Below the pieces are notes generated by a model. It saw nothing but the letters and a program-made list of their open reading frames with translations, did not search any database and was not told the DNA's origin. A program made the translations under genes and the position numbers. A stretch of DNA of 64,000 nucleotides from Clostridium sp. 'White wine YQ'. Its GTDB lineage: Bacteria; Bacillota; Clostridia; Clostridiales; Clostridiaceae. The DNA lies in the NCBI RefSeq assembly GCF_028728205.1, contig NZ_JAQYUU010000001.1, forward strand, positions 2,392,500 to 2,456,499, given 5' to 3'. Of this stretch, positions 36,275 to 43,807 are shown piece after piece (position 1 is the stretch's first letter; each line of letters opens with the position of its first letter).

Positions 36275-38074
36275 CTACTTTATAGTCTTAAGAAATGCTT
36301 CCCATTTCTCAACATTTTCTCTATTAGAAAGAAGCTGTTCTCTTAAATAAGGTGAACCTATTTCTAAAGAACATATCTTAGCTCTAAGAGCGTATTCTTT
36401 TAAAAGGTTGTACATGGTTGGTGATGTCTCCTTTATTTTTGCTTCTAAATCCTTACTTGCAAATTTAACATCTTCTTTATCTGCTTCTACTGCAATCTTT
36501 ACTAGATTTTCAGAGCTCAAATTATCTTTTAGATAAAGCTCATTTTCTTGAGCAAACCATGTATATAACAGATATTCAAATTCATTTAGTCTATTTACAA
36601 CCTCTTTATTCTCACCTTCACTAGATTTGGCTAAATTCCATAATGGAACAATTTCATATCCCTTAATATATTTATTTATAAAATCCTCACCATCTTCTTT
36701 CATTAATTCTTTTACCATACTATAAAGATTGAAGTTTTTTTCATCCTTATTTGAAAGTATATAATTAAGAATATTATCTTCTTTAGATGTTTTTTTGCTT
36801 ATTGTATCTTCCATAGATTTAACTACAAGTGGTGATTGTGTATAGTGTAAGAATTCTATTTTTCCTGGTGAAGATGTTATACTTTCCTCATCTGCTGGCG
36901 CAAAATTTAAATTTTCTGGTGACTTTAATTTCATGTAAATATATCTTTCAAATAAGTTTCCGAATTCTTTTTCTGGAAAAATATTTAGTCTTTCTCTTAA
37001 GTCCTTAGGCAAGCTCATCATTGACATATTTTCATAATAAGTAGCCAATCCTTCATAGAAGTTTAGCATAGGAGCTTCATTAAATTTTTCTAATGCTACA
37101 TTTGATTCAAAAAATGCATGAAAAAGTCTATGTCCCATCAACTGCCAGTCTCTAGCATTCTCTGGGTTGAACGTACTTGCCATATTCCTTGAACTGGCTC
37201 CTCCAATTATATATCCTTTGTTTTCTCCTTCAGTTCTTAAGATTACTATTGAATAGTTATTTATCTTCTTCTTAAATACTTTTGAATAATAGTTATATAA
37301 AGCTTCTAAGCCCTTCTTTGCATCATCTGTATATGAACCCGCTGCTTCTGGATCGATATAAACTGTGTATCCTCCATCCCCTGTAATATGTTCATCTTTT
37401 TTAAAACTTCCAAATGTAAATGTAGATTTTCTTATTTCATATAAATCAAACCATGAAGGATTACTTATTTCAGAAGTAGTCTTTGATTCTTTACTTTGAA
37501 ATGGAATAATACTATCCCAATTATCAGGAACCATATTCTTAATTTTGATATCTTCAACCCTATCTGCCTTTTTATTTTTCTCATCAATGGCAGCTAGGGG
37601 CATTGAGAGCACTGACTCCCCCTCATAAGATAACATTTTGCCATAAACCTCACTATTATAACCATGTTTACCTAACTTAGCTATTTGAACATTATAGTTA
37701 TAATCAATATATTCAGATTTACTCTTCAACCCATCTATTACTACAATTCCATTTTCACCTTTAAAGTTAACTTGATTTTTCTGGCTATCCACACAACTTT
37801 CATTATCGACGCTCATATTCCCATTAACTAAAACAAATTGCTTTGGCTTAAATAGTCCTTTAGCTTTTATTCTTACATTTACATTAAGTGTTTTACTATC
37901 TATATCTTTAGGACCGATGGTATATTCTATCTGAAATTTTCTAGGTATGGATTTTAATATAGCTATTGAGCCAGATATTAGTATAATAGCTAAAACAATA
38001 GCAGCTATTACCCTATTTCTCTTAACCCACCTTAAAATATTGAATTTCTTTGGCTTTTTCACCATATCATTCAT
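36275..38074 (-). CDS. Membrane-anchored pseudo-metallopeptidase-like protein
   Basis: 599 residues: short basic cytoplasmic tail, one transmembrane helix (about 20-45), and a large extracellular region. Near residue 314 is GHRLFHAFFE and about 22 residues later FYEGLATYYE. This has the layout of the gluzincin motif HExxH...E(G)xATYxE seen in M1/M61 peptidases, but the catalytic Glu is replaced by Arg (HRLFH). If the homology is right, the protein is an inactive relative that may bind peptides or act as a scaffold. The start codon overlaps the cohesin gene upstream by 4 bases, so they form one operon. Confidence 0.6.
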   Translation of the reverse strand: MNDMVKKPKKFNILRWVKRNRVIAAIVLAIILISGSIAILKSIPRKFQIEYTIGPKDIDSKTLNVNVRIKAKGLFKPKQFVLVNGNMSVDNESCVDSQKNQVNFKGENGIVVIDGLKSKSEYIDYNYNVQIAKLGKHGYNSEVYGKMLSYEGESVLSMPLAAIDEKNKKADRVEDIKIKNMVPDNWDSIIPFQSKESKTTSEISNPSWFDLYEIRKSTFTFGSFKKDEHITGDGGYTVYIDPEAAGSYTDDAKKGLEALYNYYSKVFKKKINNYSIVILRTEGENKGYIIGGASSRNMASTFNPENARDWQLMGHRLFHAFFESNVALEKFNEAPMLNFYEGLATYYENMSMMSLPKDLRERLNIFPEKEFGNLFERYIYMKLKSPENLNFAPADEESITSSPGKIEFLHYTQSPLVVKSMEDTISKKTSKEDNILNYILSNKDEKNFNLYSMVKELMKEDGEDFINKYIKGYEIVPLWNLAKSSEGENKEVVNRLNEFEYLLYTWFAQENELYLKDNLSSENLVKIAVEADKEDVKFASKDLEAKIKETSPTMYNLLKEYALRAKICSLEIGSPYLREQLLSNRENVEKWEAFLKTIK

Positions 38075-38940
38075 CCCCTATCTTTTTTGGTTTTCAACTT
38101 ATCTTTTATCTTATTAATTGCTTTAGTTTTATAACCAATTGCTATAATAATTGCAGCAACACTTGCTAATATTAATGGAATATACTCCTTAATTCCTTTG
38201 CTTTCCCCATTTATAGCTTGTCCTTTTTCCACTTTTGCATTATTCTTTAAAGTCCCATTCTCTTCCTTACTTCCTGATACATTACTTTTCTCTTCTTTAT
38301 TAGCAACTTGCTCTTTATCACTTCCTGTATCTTCTTTATCAGTCTCTCCCTTTGATTCTTCCTTATCATCACTTGTGTTTTGTCCATCTCCTGATTTAAT
38401 GTTGTCATTTTCTGTTTGAGGTTTTGCAGGAGTAACAGAAACTACCTCACTTGATACTACATTTATTGGAATTGAATAGTCAGTATTCTTACTTATGACT
38501 ACTGCATCACTATCTACAGCTTTAATGTTACTAGCATTTAATATATTTCCGCCTTTACTCTTACCTTTGAAAACTAATTCTCCAATCAATTGTTCTTTTA
38601 GCAATTCTTTTTTTGAATTTGAATTTATTAATGGATATGTTATTACTCCTTTGGACTTATCTACTGTCTCTCCCCCGAAACTTTTAAATCCATTTTTCAT
38701 ATCTAACGTACTGGAAACCAAATCTAGAAGTTGCGTGTCATAGTTTATAGTAAACTGCACTCCATATAAGTCATAAACATTTTCTGCCTTAATATATACC
38801 CTGAATTCTTCCCCTATTTTAACCTCACTCTTATCAATTGCTGTAATGATTGTAGTTCTTTCTTGTGCCTCAACAGAGATAGCTCTGAAGAATATTATTG
38901 TAAATGCTAAAAATAATGTAACTAAAAGTCTCCTCCTCAT
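38071..38940 (-). CDS. Membrane-anchored cohesin-domain protein
   Basis: 289 residues: signal peptide (1-25), cohesin-like domain (about 27-150; AIDKSEVKIGEEFRVYIKAENVYDLYGVQFTI-type strands), a long acidic Asp/Glu/Ser/Lys-rich linker (about 155-240), one transmembrane helix (ILASVAAIIIAIGY) and a basic tail. It would display a cohesin outside the membrane. It is the first gene of the cohesin-mannosidase locus, directly behind a promoter overlapped by a CcpA-like site. Confidence 0.83.
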   Translation of the reverse strand: MRRRLLVTLFLAFTIIFFRAISVEAQERTTIITAIDKSEVKIGEEFRVYIKAENVYDLYGVQFTINYDTQLLDLVSSTLDMKNGFKSFGGETVDKSKGVITYPLINSNSKKELLKEQLIGELVFKGKSKGGNILNASNIKAVDSDAVVISKNTDYSIPINVVSSEVVSVTPAKPQTENDNIKSGDGQNTSDDKEESKGETDKEDTGSDKEQVANKEEKSNVSGSKEENGTLKNNAKVEKGQAINGESKGIKEYIPLILASVAAIIIAIGYKTKAINKIKDKLKTKKDRG

Positions 38941-38963
38941 ACTTCCCCCTTAACTCCCATTTC

Positions 38964-38977
38964 TGTAAACGTTTATT
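38964..38977 (-). promoter_or_regulatory. Catabolite-responsive element-like site
   Basis: TGTAAACGTTTATT differs from the consensus TGWAANCGNTNWCA only in the last two positions. It lies just downstream of the -10 box of the cohesin operon, the classical position for CcpA repression. Confidence 0.55.
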
Positions 38978-38985
38978 ATGATTTT

Positions 38986-39014
38986 ATTATATATTTCCAT
39001 ATATTTACAGTCAA
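38986..39014 (-). promoter_or_regulatory. Promoter of the cohesin/mannosidase locus
   Basis: -35 TTGACT (39009-39014) and -10 TATAAT (38986-38991) with 17 bp spacing, about 45 bp upstream of the cohesin start codon. Confidence 0.8.
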
Positions 39015-39106
39015 TGTTTGAAGCTATCTACTTATTGCCTTTATAATGTGGCAAAAGTACAACAATACTACATTTAAATAAAGAATTGGCATGAGACTAA
39101 TTCTAT

Positions 39107-39200
39107 TTTTTACTCTTTAGGAAAATCCATAGGTTTTTTATGGGAAACTTATAATGTTACCATAAAACTTAAGATATTATAAATTCCTAAAGAGTAAAAA
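39107..39200 (+). repeat. Composite miniature element with 15-bp terminal inverted repeats
   Basis: TTTTTACTCTTTAGG (39107-39121) and CCTAAAGAGTAAAAA (39186-39200) are perfect inverted repeats bounding 64 bp that begin like the ~70-bp miniature elements (CCATAGGTTTTTTATGGG, AAACTT). A degraded tail of the ~100-bp repeat (GGCATGAGACTAATTCTATTTT) precedes it. The rest of the 38941-39243 gap holds the promoter and CRE described above and no gene. Confidence 0.75.
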
Positions 39201-39201
39201 T

Positions 39202-39228
39202 AAACACCACTTAAGTTAAGTGGTGTTT
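39202..39228 (-). terminator. Hairpin terminator
   Basis: AAACACCACTTAA/TTAAGTGGTGTTT perfect stem, 15 bases downstream of the 39244 gene on the minus strand. Confidence 0.85.
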
Positions 39229-39243
39229 ATAACAAAAAGCTAT

Positions 39244-39579
39244 TTAATTTAATTCATTTACAGCTGACTCTACAATGTTTACCATGTCTAATTCTGCTCC
39301 AAGGCTAAAGTTAAATATTACCCCTGAACCTCCTCCTGCACCTATTGCAGAAATAAAAACTTCACTATCATTCCCAACTATAGTAAGAGTCAAACTCGCC
39401 CTATTTCCATTTCGCATGAAATATTTATCATATACACGGATTGCTACTAATGTTTCACCACAGACATAATTGCTTTCATCAACTAAGTTCATACTCATAG
39501 CACTATTAAGTATCTTTTCATCAATTGCATTAACGACTGAGCCAAAATCTCCCTTTATAATTTTTTCATACTTTGCCAC
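39244..39579 (-). CDS. Small conserved hypothetical protein in a sigma-factor operon
   Basis: 111 residues, GTG start at 39579 with GGGGAAAAG upstream. No signal peptide or membrane helix. The sequence alternates short hydrophobic strands (SLTLTIVG, VFISAIGAGGGSGVIFNF), suggesting a small alpha/beta fold; the Gly-rich stretch GAGGGSG is the most distinctive part. I do not recognise the family with confidence. It is the last gene of a four-gene set (membrane protein, sigma factor, two small proteins) ending at a strong terminator. Confidence 0.65.
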   Translation of the reverse strand: MAKYEKIIKGDFGSVVNAIDEKILNSAMSMNLVDESNYVCGETLVAIRVYDKYFMRNGNRASLTLTIVGNDSEVFISAIGAGGGSGVIFNFSLGAELDMVNIVESAVNELN

Positions 39580-39606
39580 TCTTCTTTTCCCCTTTTCTAA
39601 ATATCA

Positions 39607-39948
39607 TTATTTTAGAACAAACCCTTTATCTACTATAATTTTATATGTTCCATCTTCGTTAATATCTAAGATATCAATCTTTATATCTCTATTATCTCCC
39701 CATATAATGCTATCACTTATTAAATACTCATGTTTTAAATTGTTATTATCAAAATGGTACATAAATAAACTTTTATGTGTTTTTGCTTTTGTAGTTGTTA
39801 TTGCTTTAGCTTCCATCATATTCTTTGAAATTTTTTTGATTCTTATGTCTAATCCCTCTACTCCCTCAAGTGTAAGATGAATATCTTTTAAAGCTTCATT
39901 GGTTGAATTAACTACATATACATTCGGGAAAATTTTCACATAGTACAT
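39607..39948 (-). CDS. Small hypothetical protein overlapping a sigma-factor gene
   Basis: 113 residues, beta-rich, no signal peptide (MYYVKIFPNVYVVNST..., ending DGTYKIIVDKGFVLK). Its start overlaps the end of the sigma gene by 13 bases with the RBS GGAGAAG inside that gene, indicating translational coupling. No family recognised. Its position suggests a function in the same pathway as the sigma factor. Confidence 0.6.
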   Translation of the reverse strand: MYYVKIFPNVYVVNSTNEALKDIHLTLEGVEGLDIRIKKISKNMMEAKAITTTKAKTHKSLFMYHFDNNNLKHEYLISDSIIWGDNRDIKIDILDINEDGTYKIIVDKGFVLK

Positions 39949-40496
39949 TTTTCTTCTCCTTCTTCTTTTAAAATACTCTCTTTTATTTTCTCTCTTCCTC
40001 TAATTAGACGTTTATATATGGCTTCCTTACTCATCTCTAGTTCTATAGATATTTTTTCTATAGGTTCATCAAGTAGATATTTCTTAACAAATATAACTTT
40101 ATCTTTTTCATTTAAGTTTTCTATTAGATGATAAAATGCTTCATCATCTAATACTGTAGCATCTTCTTTTCCTTCTCTTTGCTCAATAATTTCTTCATTT
40201 AACTCTAAATGTATTTTAGTCTTACTTATTTTTCTTTTGTAATCAAGTGCCCTGTATTTAGCTATTGATATTAAAAAATTCCTAAGTTGCCCTTTATTTT
40301 CATCATAGCAATCTATATTTTTCCATATAGTTAGTAAAACATCATTAAAACATTCTTCTATATCCATGGTATAACTTATAGGGTTTATTATCTTATTTAT
40401 AACTCCATATAACAGCCTTCCATATTTTATCTTGAGTTCTTCTAATGCAATTTCTTTATGACTCAGTATTGCTAAAACAATATCCCTATCTGTCAT
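39936..40496 (-). CDS. ECF-like sigma-70 family factor; paralogue of the 19.5-kb factor
   Basis: 186 residues. Region 2 FNDVLLTIWKNIDCYDENKGQLRNFLISIAKYRALDYKRK and region 4 KKYLLDEPIEKISIELEMSKEAIYKRLIRGREKIK closely match the factor at 19544-20089, with NDLLMTIWNK, LNFLVAVAKYKAIDYKRK and EEPIEKIA as counterparts. The gene overlaps its upstream membrane-protein partner by 11 bases. In this locus the membrane gene precedes the sigma gene, the reverse of the 19-kb locus. Signals and regulon are unknown. Confidence 0.82.
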   Translation of the reverse strand: MTDRDIVLAILSHKEIALEELKIKYGRLLYGVINKIINPISYTMDIEECFNDVLLTIWKNIDCYDENKGQLRNFLISIAKYRALDYKRKISKTKIHLELNEEIIEQREGKEDATVLDDEAFYHLIENLNEKDKVIFVKKYLLDEPIEKISIELEMSKEAIYKRLIRGREKIKESILKEEGEEKCTM

Positions 40497-41271
40497 AGCT
40501 ATTCCCTCTCATCTCCCAAAACTTACATAGATAGCTATGAATATCTTTATAGTCATAATTTCTAATTATCAGATCATATCTTGTTCCATCTTTTATCTCC
40601 ACCAGTACTTCTGTTATAAGTTTAGGGCGAATAATTAGTATGAGTAGAAATATCAATACAATAATCCTTGCACATATTATAGATACAAATTCTGAGTTTA
40701 TAATAAACTCCTCTATAAACATTTTAACAACATATCCTGTCACACCAATTCCAAACAATATTGGTATTGAGTAAAAAATCATGAAAAAAATCTTTAAAAT
40801 AGATATATTGTCTTTCAAAAAATTATTTAATCGGAATCTTCTTTTTACCTTCTTTCCAATACTTATCTTTTTTATGTCTTTCCTATGATAACTTTTAACT
40901 CCTAAAGGATTGTTATAATAATTAGATGCGATAACAATTATCCTTTCATTTGTACAAAACAATAATCTATTAAAGGAAAATCCATCGCCTGTCATAAATG
41001 GAATAGGCATCATCATATTCACCATCGCCGAACTCTCAAGCATATCTATATCTGTTCCTTTAATTACTTTCTCAATTTTCTCCCCTTCGTTTAAAATACT
41101 TTCCACATATATTCCTGACTCTCTTAAAGCATCTTTAGCAATTTTCAGTTTAATATCATTTGTTATTCTATTTAATTTCTCTTCATCAACAGTTGCAAAG
41201 CTCATATATTCTTCAATTTCACTATCTTCATATGCGCTTTCATTTAGTAATCTTAATATATTCTTATCCAT
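40486..41271 (-). CDS. Membrane protein paired with a sigma factor; paralogue of the 18.8-kb gene
   Basis: 261 residues. The soluble N-terminal part contains NEGEKIEKVIKGTDIDMLE and CTNERIIVIASNYYN, followed by two transmembrane helices (about 160-215) and the C-terminal EVLVEIKDGTRYDLIIRNYDYKDI. Each of these blocks has a direct counterpart in the 252-residue protein at 18792. No enzymatic motif is visible; the conserved strand pattern is reminiscent of PH-like membrane-linked domains. It is probably a partner or regulator of the co-encoded sigma factor. Confidence 0.72.
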   Translation of the reverse strand: MDKNILRLLNESAYEDSEIEEYMSFATVDEEKLNRITNDIKLKIAKDALRESGIYVESILNEGEKIEKVIKGTDIDMLESSAMVNMMMPIPFMTGDGFSFNRLLFCTNERIIVIASNYYNNPLGVKSYHRKDIKKISIGKKVKRRFRLNNFLKDNISILKIFFMIFYSIPILFGIGVTGYVVKMFIEEFIINSEFVSIICARIIVLIFLLILIIRPKLITEVLVEIKDGTRYDLIIRNYDYKDIHSYLCKFWEMRGNSYDR

Positions 41272-41351
41272 TTTAATTCACCTGCTTTTAATTCTTTATC
41301 CTATATTCGTATGCCATTGAATTTTTTTGGACAAAATTGGTTTAATTTTTA

Positions 41352-41422
41352 TATAGGTTTTTAAGTTCAAATAGTAACTTTCTTATGTAATAATAAACTA
41401 AATTTTCTATAAAAAACCTATA
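41352..41422 (-). repeat. ~70-bp miniature inverted-repeat element, copy A
   Basis: Perfect 10-bp terminal inverted repeats TATAGGTTTT (41352-41361) and AAAACCTATA (41413-41422). The interior, read on the minus strand, contains TTTTTTATAGAAAATTTAG and TTTGAACTTAAAAACC, matching the copies at 46567 and 63914. It lies downstream of agrA in the gap before the 40.5-kb operon. Confidence 0.75.
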
Positions 41423-41436
41423 ATATCATAAAAATT

Positions 41437-41465
41437 AAAGCGTACTTAAGAACTTAGTACGCTTT
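41437..41465 (-). terminator. Hairpin terminator after agrA
   Basis: AAAGCGTAC/GTACGCTTT stem followed by TTAATTTTT on the minus strand, 18 bases after the agrA stop codon. Confidence 0.88.
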
Positions 41466-41482
41466 CTAGTGATTAATAATCC

Positions 41483-42211
41483 CTATTTTACCTTTGTTAT
41501 TCCTTTTAAATGCCTATTAGAAATTATACATTCTTCCCCATTTATCATATATGCAATCCTATCCTTTGTATCAATTTCCTTTATATTACGCCTATTAACT
41601 ATATACGATTTATGACATCTATAAAATCTATCATCTAGTTTTCCTTCAATGTCACTAAGCTTACCATTAAACTCAATATGTCTATCCGTAGCATGTACAA
41701 CGACTTTATGTGCTCTAGTAGATGTTTCGAAGAATAGTATTTTATTAAATTCTATATTGATTATCTTCTCATTTATCTTTACATTAAAAACTTCCATATC
41801 AGAATTCTTAGAAGAATATTTCTCATTAGCATTTAAAATACATTCTCTTATTCTATCCTTTACCTCTTTTGGATTATCCTTGACTATATAATCTAACGCT
41901 TCTACCTTAAAAGTAAATGTCAAATAACTCATTTCTCCATGCGTTGTTATAAATACAATAAATCCTCTTGGGTCATATTTTCGTATTTCTGCTGCAAGTG
42001 CTATCCCATTAAGCTCTTGTTTTAAATCTACATCTAGAAAATATAAACCAGCACCCTCATTGTTTTTAATATACTCTATGACATCTTGGGGCTTAGGAGT
42101 AACTAAAGCTATGCTCATATCTAAATTTTCAATAATTATTGTATCATTAACTGCCTTTTTATAGGCATTTCTTTGTTCATCATTATCCTCACATATAAAT
42201 ACTTTAAGCAT
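41483..42211 (-). CDS. agrA: AgrA-like LytTR response regulator
   Basis: 242 residues. The receiver domain (1-125) has the acidic pair in FICEDND and the phospho-acceptor Asp60 in YFLDVDLKQELNG. A LytTR DNA-binding domain (about 140-240) follows, with FFETSTRAHKVVV and FYRCHKSYIVNRRNI motifs. This is the AgrA/VirR architecture, whose members bind tandem 9-bp direct repeats. Such repeats are present upstream of agrB (44470-44499). It lies 16 bases from agrC with RBS AAGGTGGGGGAG. Confidence 0.92.
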   Translation of the reverse strand: MLKVFICEDNDEQRNAYKKAVNDTIIIENLDMSIALVTPKPQDVIEYIKNNEGAGLYFLDVDLKQELNGIALAAEIRKYDPRGFIVFITTHGEMSYLTFTFKVEALDYIVKDNPKEVKDRIRECILNANEKYSSKNSDMEVFNVKINEKIINIEFNKILFFETSTRAHKVVVHATDRHIEFNGKLSDIEGKLDDRFYRCHKSYIVNRRNIKEIDTKDRIAYMINGEECIISNRHLKGITKVK

Positions 42212-42226
42212 CTATACTCCCCCACC

Positions 42227-43540
42227 TTATACAAAATTACTATCAATAGTTATTTTTTGTATGAATTCCTCATTTTCTATCGTTGTATCTATAGAAACAT
42301 TATTGTACTTTTCAAGTATCTCTTTTAAATTACTAAGTCCAACACCCCTATTTTCCCCTTTTGTAGAATACCCCTTCTTATAAATCTTATATATAGGAGG
42401 TGTGTCTTCTGGACATTTATTTAGTATTGCAATAATCAATGCTTGTCCCCTCTTAACAAATGCAATCTTCACAGTAGGATTTTCGCATTTCTCACCTGCC
42501 TCAATGGCGTTGTCTAATAATATTCCCAGAGATCTACTAATATCTATAATATCCATATCTATATTTTCGATAGGTTCTACTATATCTATAAATAATTCAA
42601 TACCTATTTCCTGCGCTCTTATAAGCTTGGATGATAATAGCCCCTTAATCTCTGGAATCTTTATATTTTTAAGTAGCGCTATTTTAGAGTTATTTTTTCC
42701 TATCTCGTTACTTAAAGGCAATATATTTTCATTGAAATGCTTCTTTAACCCTTCCATATCGTCATCTTCAATATAACCAATCATTGAAGAAATTATATTT
42801 ACGTAGTCATGTTTGAATGCTCTCATATCACTATATAGATTTTCTAAATTATCTGTATACTTTTGTAGGCTCTCAAAGTGACTCTGCTTGTTTTTTAGCT
42901 CCATTTCTTTAGTAATACTCTTAAATAATATGAGCATTACCACACCTAAAAGAATAAAGTATATAAAAAATAATAATCCATTTACCTTAAGAACTTCATT
43001 TGTAAATCCAAATTTACTTCCCAATATAATATTTATGTAAAATATTATAAGAGTTATCAATAAACTTAAGGTTATTAATATTGAAAACTTATTTTTTAGT
43101 TCAATATTAAAAATACTATGTCTCTTTTTAATGATATAACGCACTCCTTTTGTAGTAACAAAAATTAATACAAATCCTGTTGCAATAAACTCAACGTATA
43201 CCTTACTTATAGTGCTGGCCATGTAAATATCCATATCAAAAATAAATATAAACATGTAACTAACACTAGAATCTATAATTACTGCTATAATAACTGAGAA
43301 TAGTGGTATTATAGTACTAATAAGCAAGTTTTTACTGTTCTTATATAAGAATACAATGCTAATCATTATTATTGGTATCATAATTATAAATTCATTAATA
43401 TTAATAACTATTCTAGCTGAAAGCTCTGACAGAACTATCATTGTAATTATATCTCTTTTTTTTATTTTAAATGGAGCTATATTAATTATAGCTGTGTATA
43501 CAAATAATATTGTTCCTAATAACTTTATATATATCTCCAT
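42227..43540 (-). CDS. agrC: AgrC-like peptide-sensing histidine kinase
   Basis: 437 residues. The N-terminal half (1-210) is six to seven transmembrane helices; a linker leads to the dimerisation/phospho-acceptor motif MRAFKHDYVNIISSM (His near 244). The ATPase domain shows LLDNAIEAGEKC (N box) and GVGLSNLKEILEKY (G box). This is the HPK10 class that senses thiolactone autoinducing peptides in Gram-positive bacteria. Encoded after agrBD but separated from it by a hairpin terminator, so agrCA may have a partly independent level of expression. Confidence 0.9.
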   Translation of the reverse strand: MEIYIKLLGTILFVYTAIINIAPFKIKKRDIITMIVLSELSARIVININEFIIMIPIIMISIVFLYKNSKNLLISTIIPLFSVIIAVIIDSSVSYMFIFIFDMDIYMASTISKVYVEFIATGFVLIFVTTKGVRYIIKKRHSIFNIELKNKFSILITLSLLITLIIFYINIILGSKFGFTNEVLKVNGLLFFIYFILLGVVMLILFKSITKEMELKNKQSHFESLQKYTDNLENLYSDMRAFKHDYVNIISSMIGYIEDDDMEGLKKHFNENILPLSNEIGKNNSKIALLKNIKIPEIKGLLSSKLIRAQEIGIELFIDIVEPIENIDMDIIDISRSLGILLDNAIEAGEKCENPTVKIAFVKRGQALIIAILNKCPEDTPPIYKIYKKGYSTKGENRGVGLSNLKEILEKYNNVSIDTTIENEEFIQKITIDSNFV

Positions 43541-43601
43541 AAGGCACGGTTATCTCCTTACATTACATTTTATTACATTATATCACAATATTATCCCATA
43601 A

Positions 43602-43651
43602 AAAATAATAAGAGATACAATTTGATTTAAAATTGTATCTCTTATTATTTT
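43602..43651 (-). terminator. Hairpin between agrD and agrC
   Basis: AATAATAAGAGATACAATTT and AAATTGTATCTCTTATTATT form a nearly perfect long stem 10 bases after the agrD stop. It would end or attenuate the agrBD transcript before agrCA. Confidence 0.88.
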
Positions 43652-43660
43652 AATTATTCT

Positions 43661-43807
43661 TTACTTATCTTCATTCTTTCTAAGCATTTCAGCTGGTATT
43701 TTAGGTTCATATAAACCAAGTATGATACATTTACCCATTGCCTTATCGCTTAATTTTGATGAAGCCTCACCAATCTTAGTTAATAGTTGCTTTTTCATAT
43801 CCTTCAT
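43661..43807 (-). CDS. agrD: AgrD-type autoinducing peptide precursor
   Basis: 48 residues. An amphipathic N-terminal helix (MKDMKKQLLTKIGEASSKL) is followed by GKCIILGLYEPKIPAEML and a charged tail. The single Cys27 would form the thiolactone of the mature peptide, and YEPKIPAEM matches the conserved C-terminal recruitment segment recognised by AgrB (compare DEVEVPKEL in Staphylococcus). The ring is probably Cys27 to Leu32 or Gly31; the exact cleavage points are inferred. The start overlaps the end of agrB by 32 bases and has an AGGAGG RBS, implying coupled synthesis. Confidence 0.88.
   Translation of the reverse strand: MKDMKKQLLTKIGEASSKLSDKAMGKCIILGLYEPKIPAEMLRKNEDK

Noticed and set aside
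29354..38940. A cellulosome-type scaffoldin
   Set aside because: No CBM3, no multiple-cohesin scaffold and no cellulases; the system is better described as a small anchored cohesin-dockerin set.
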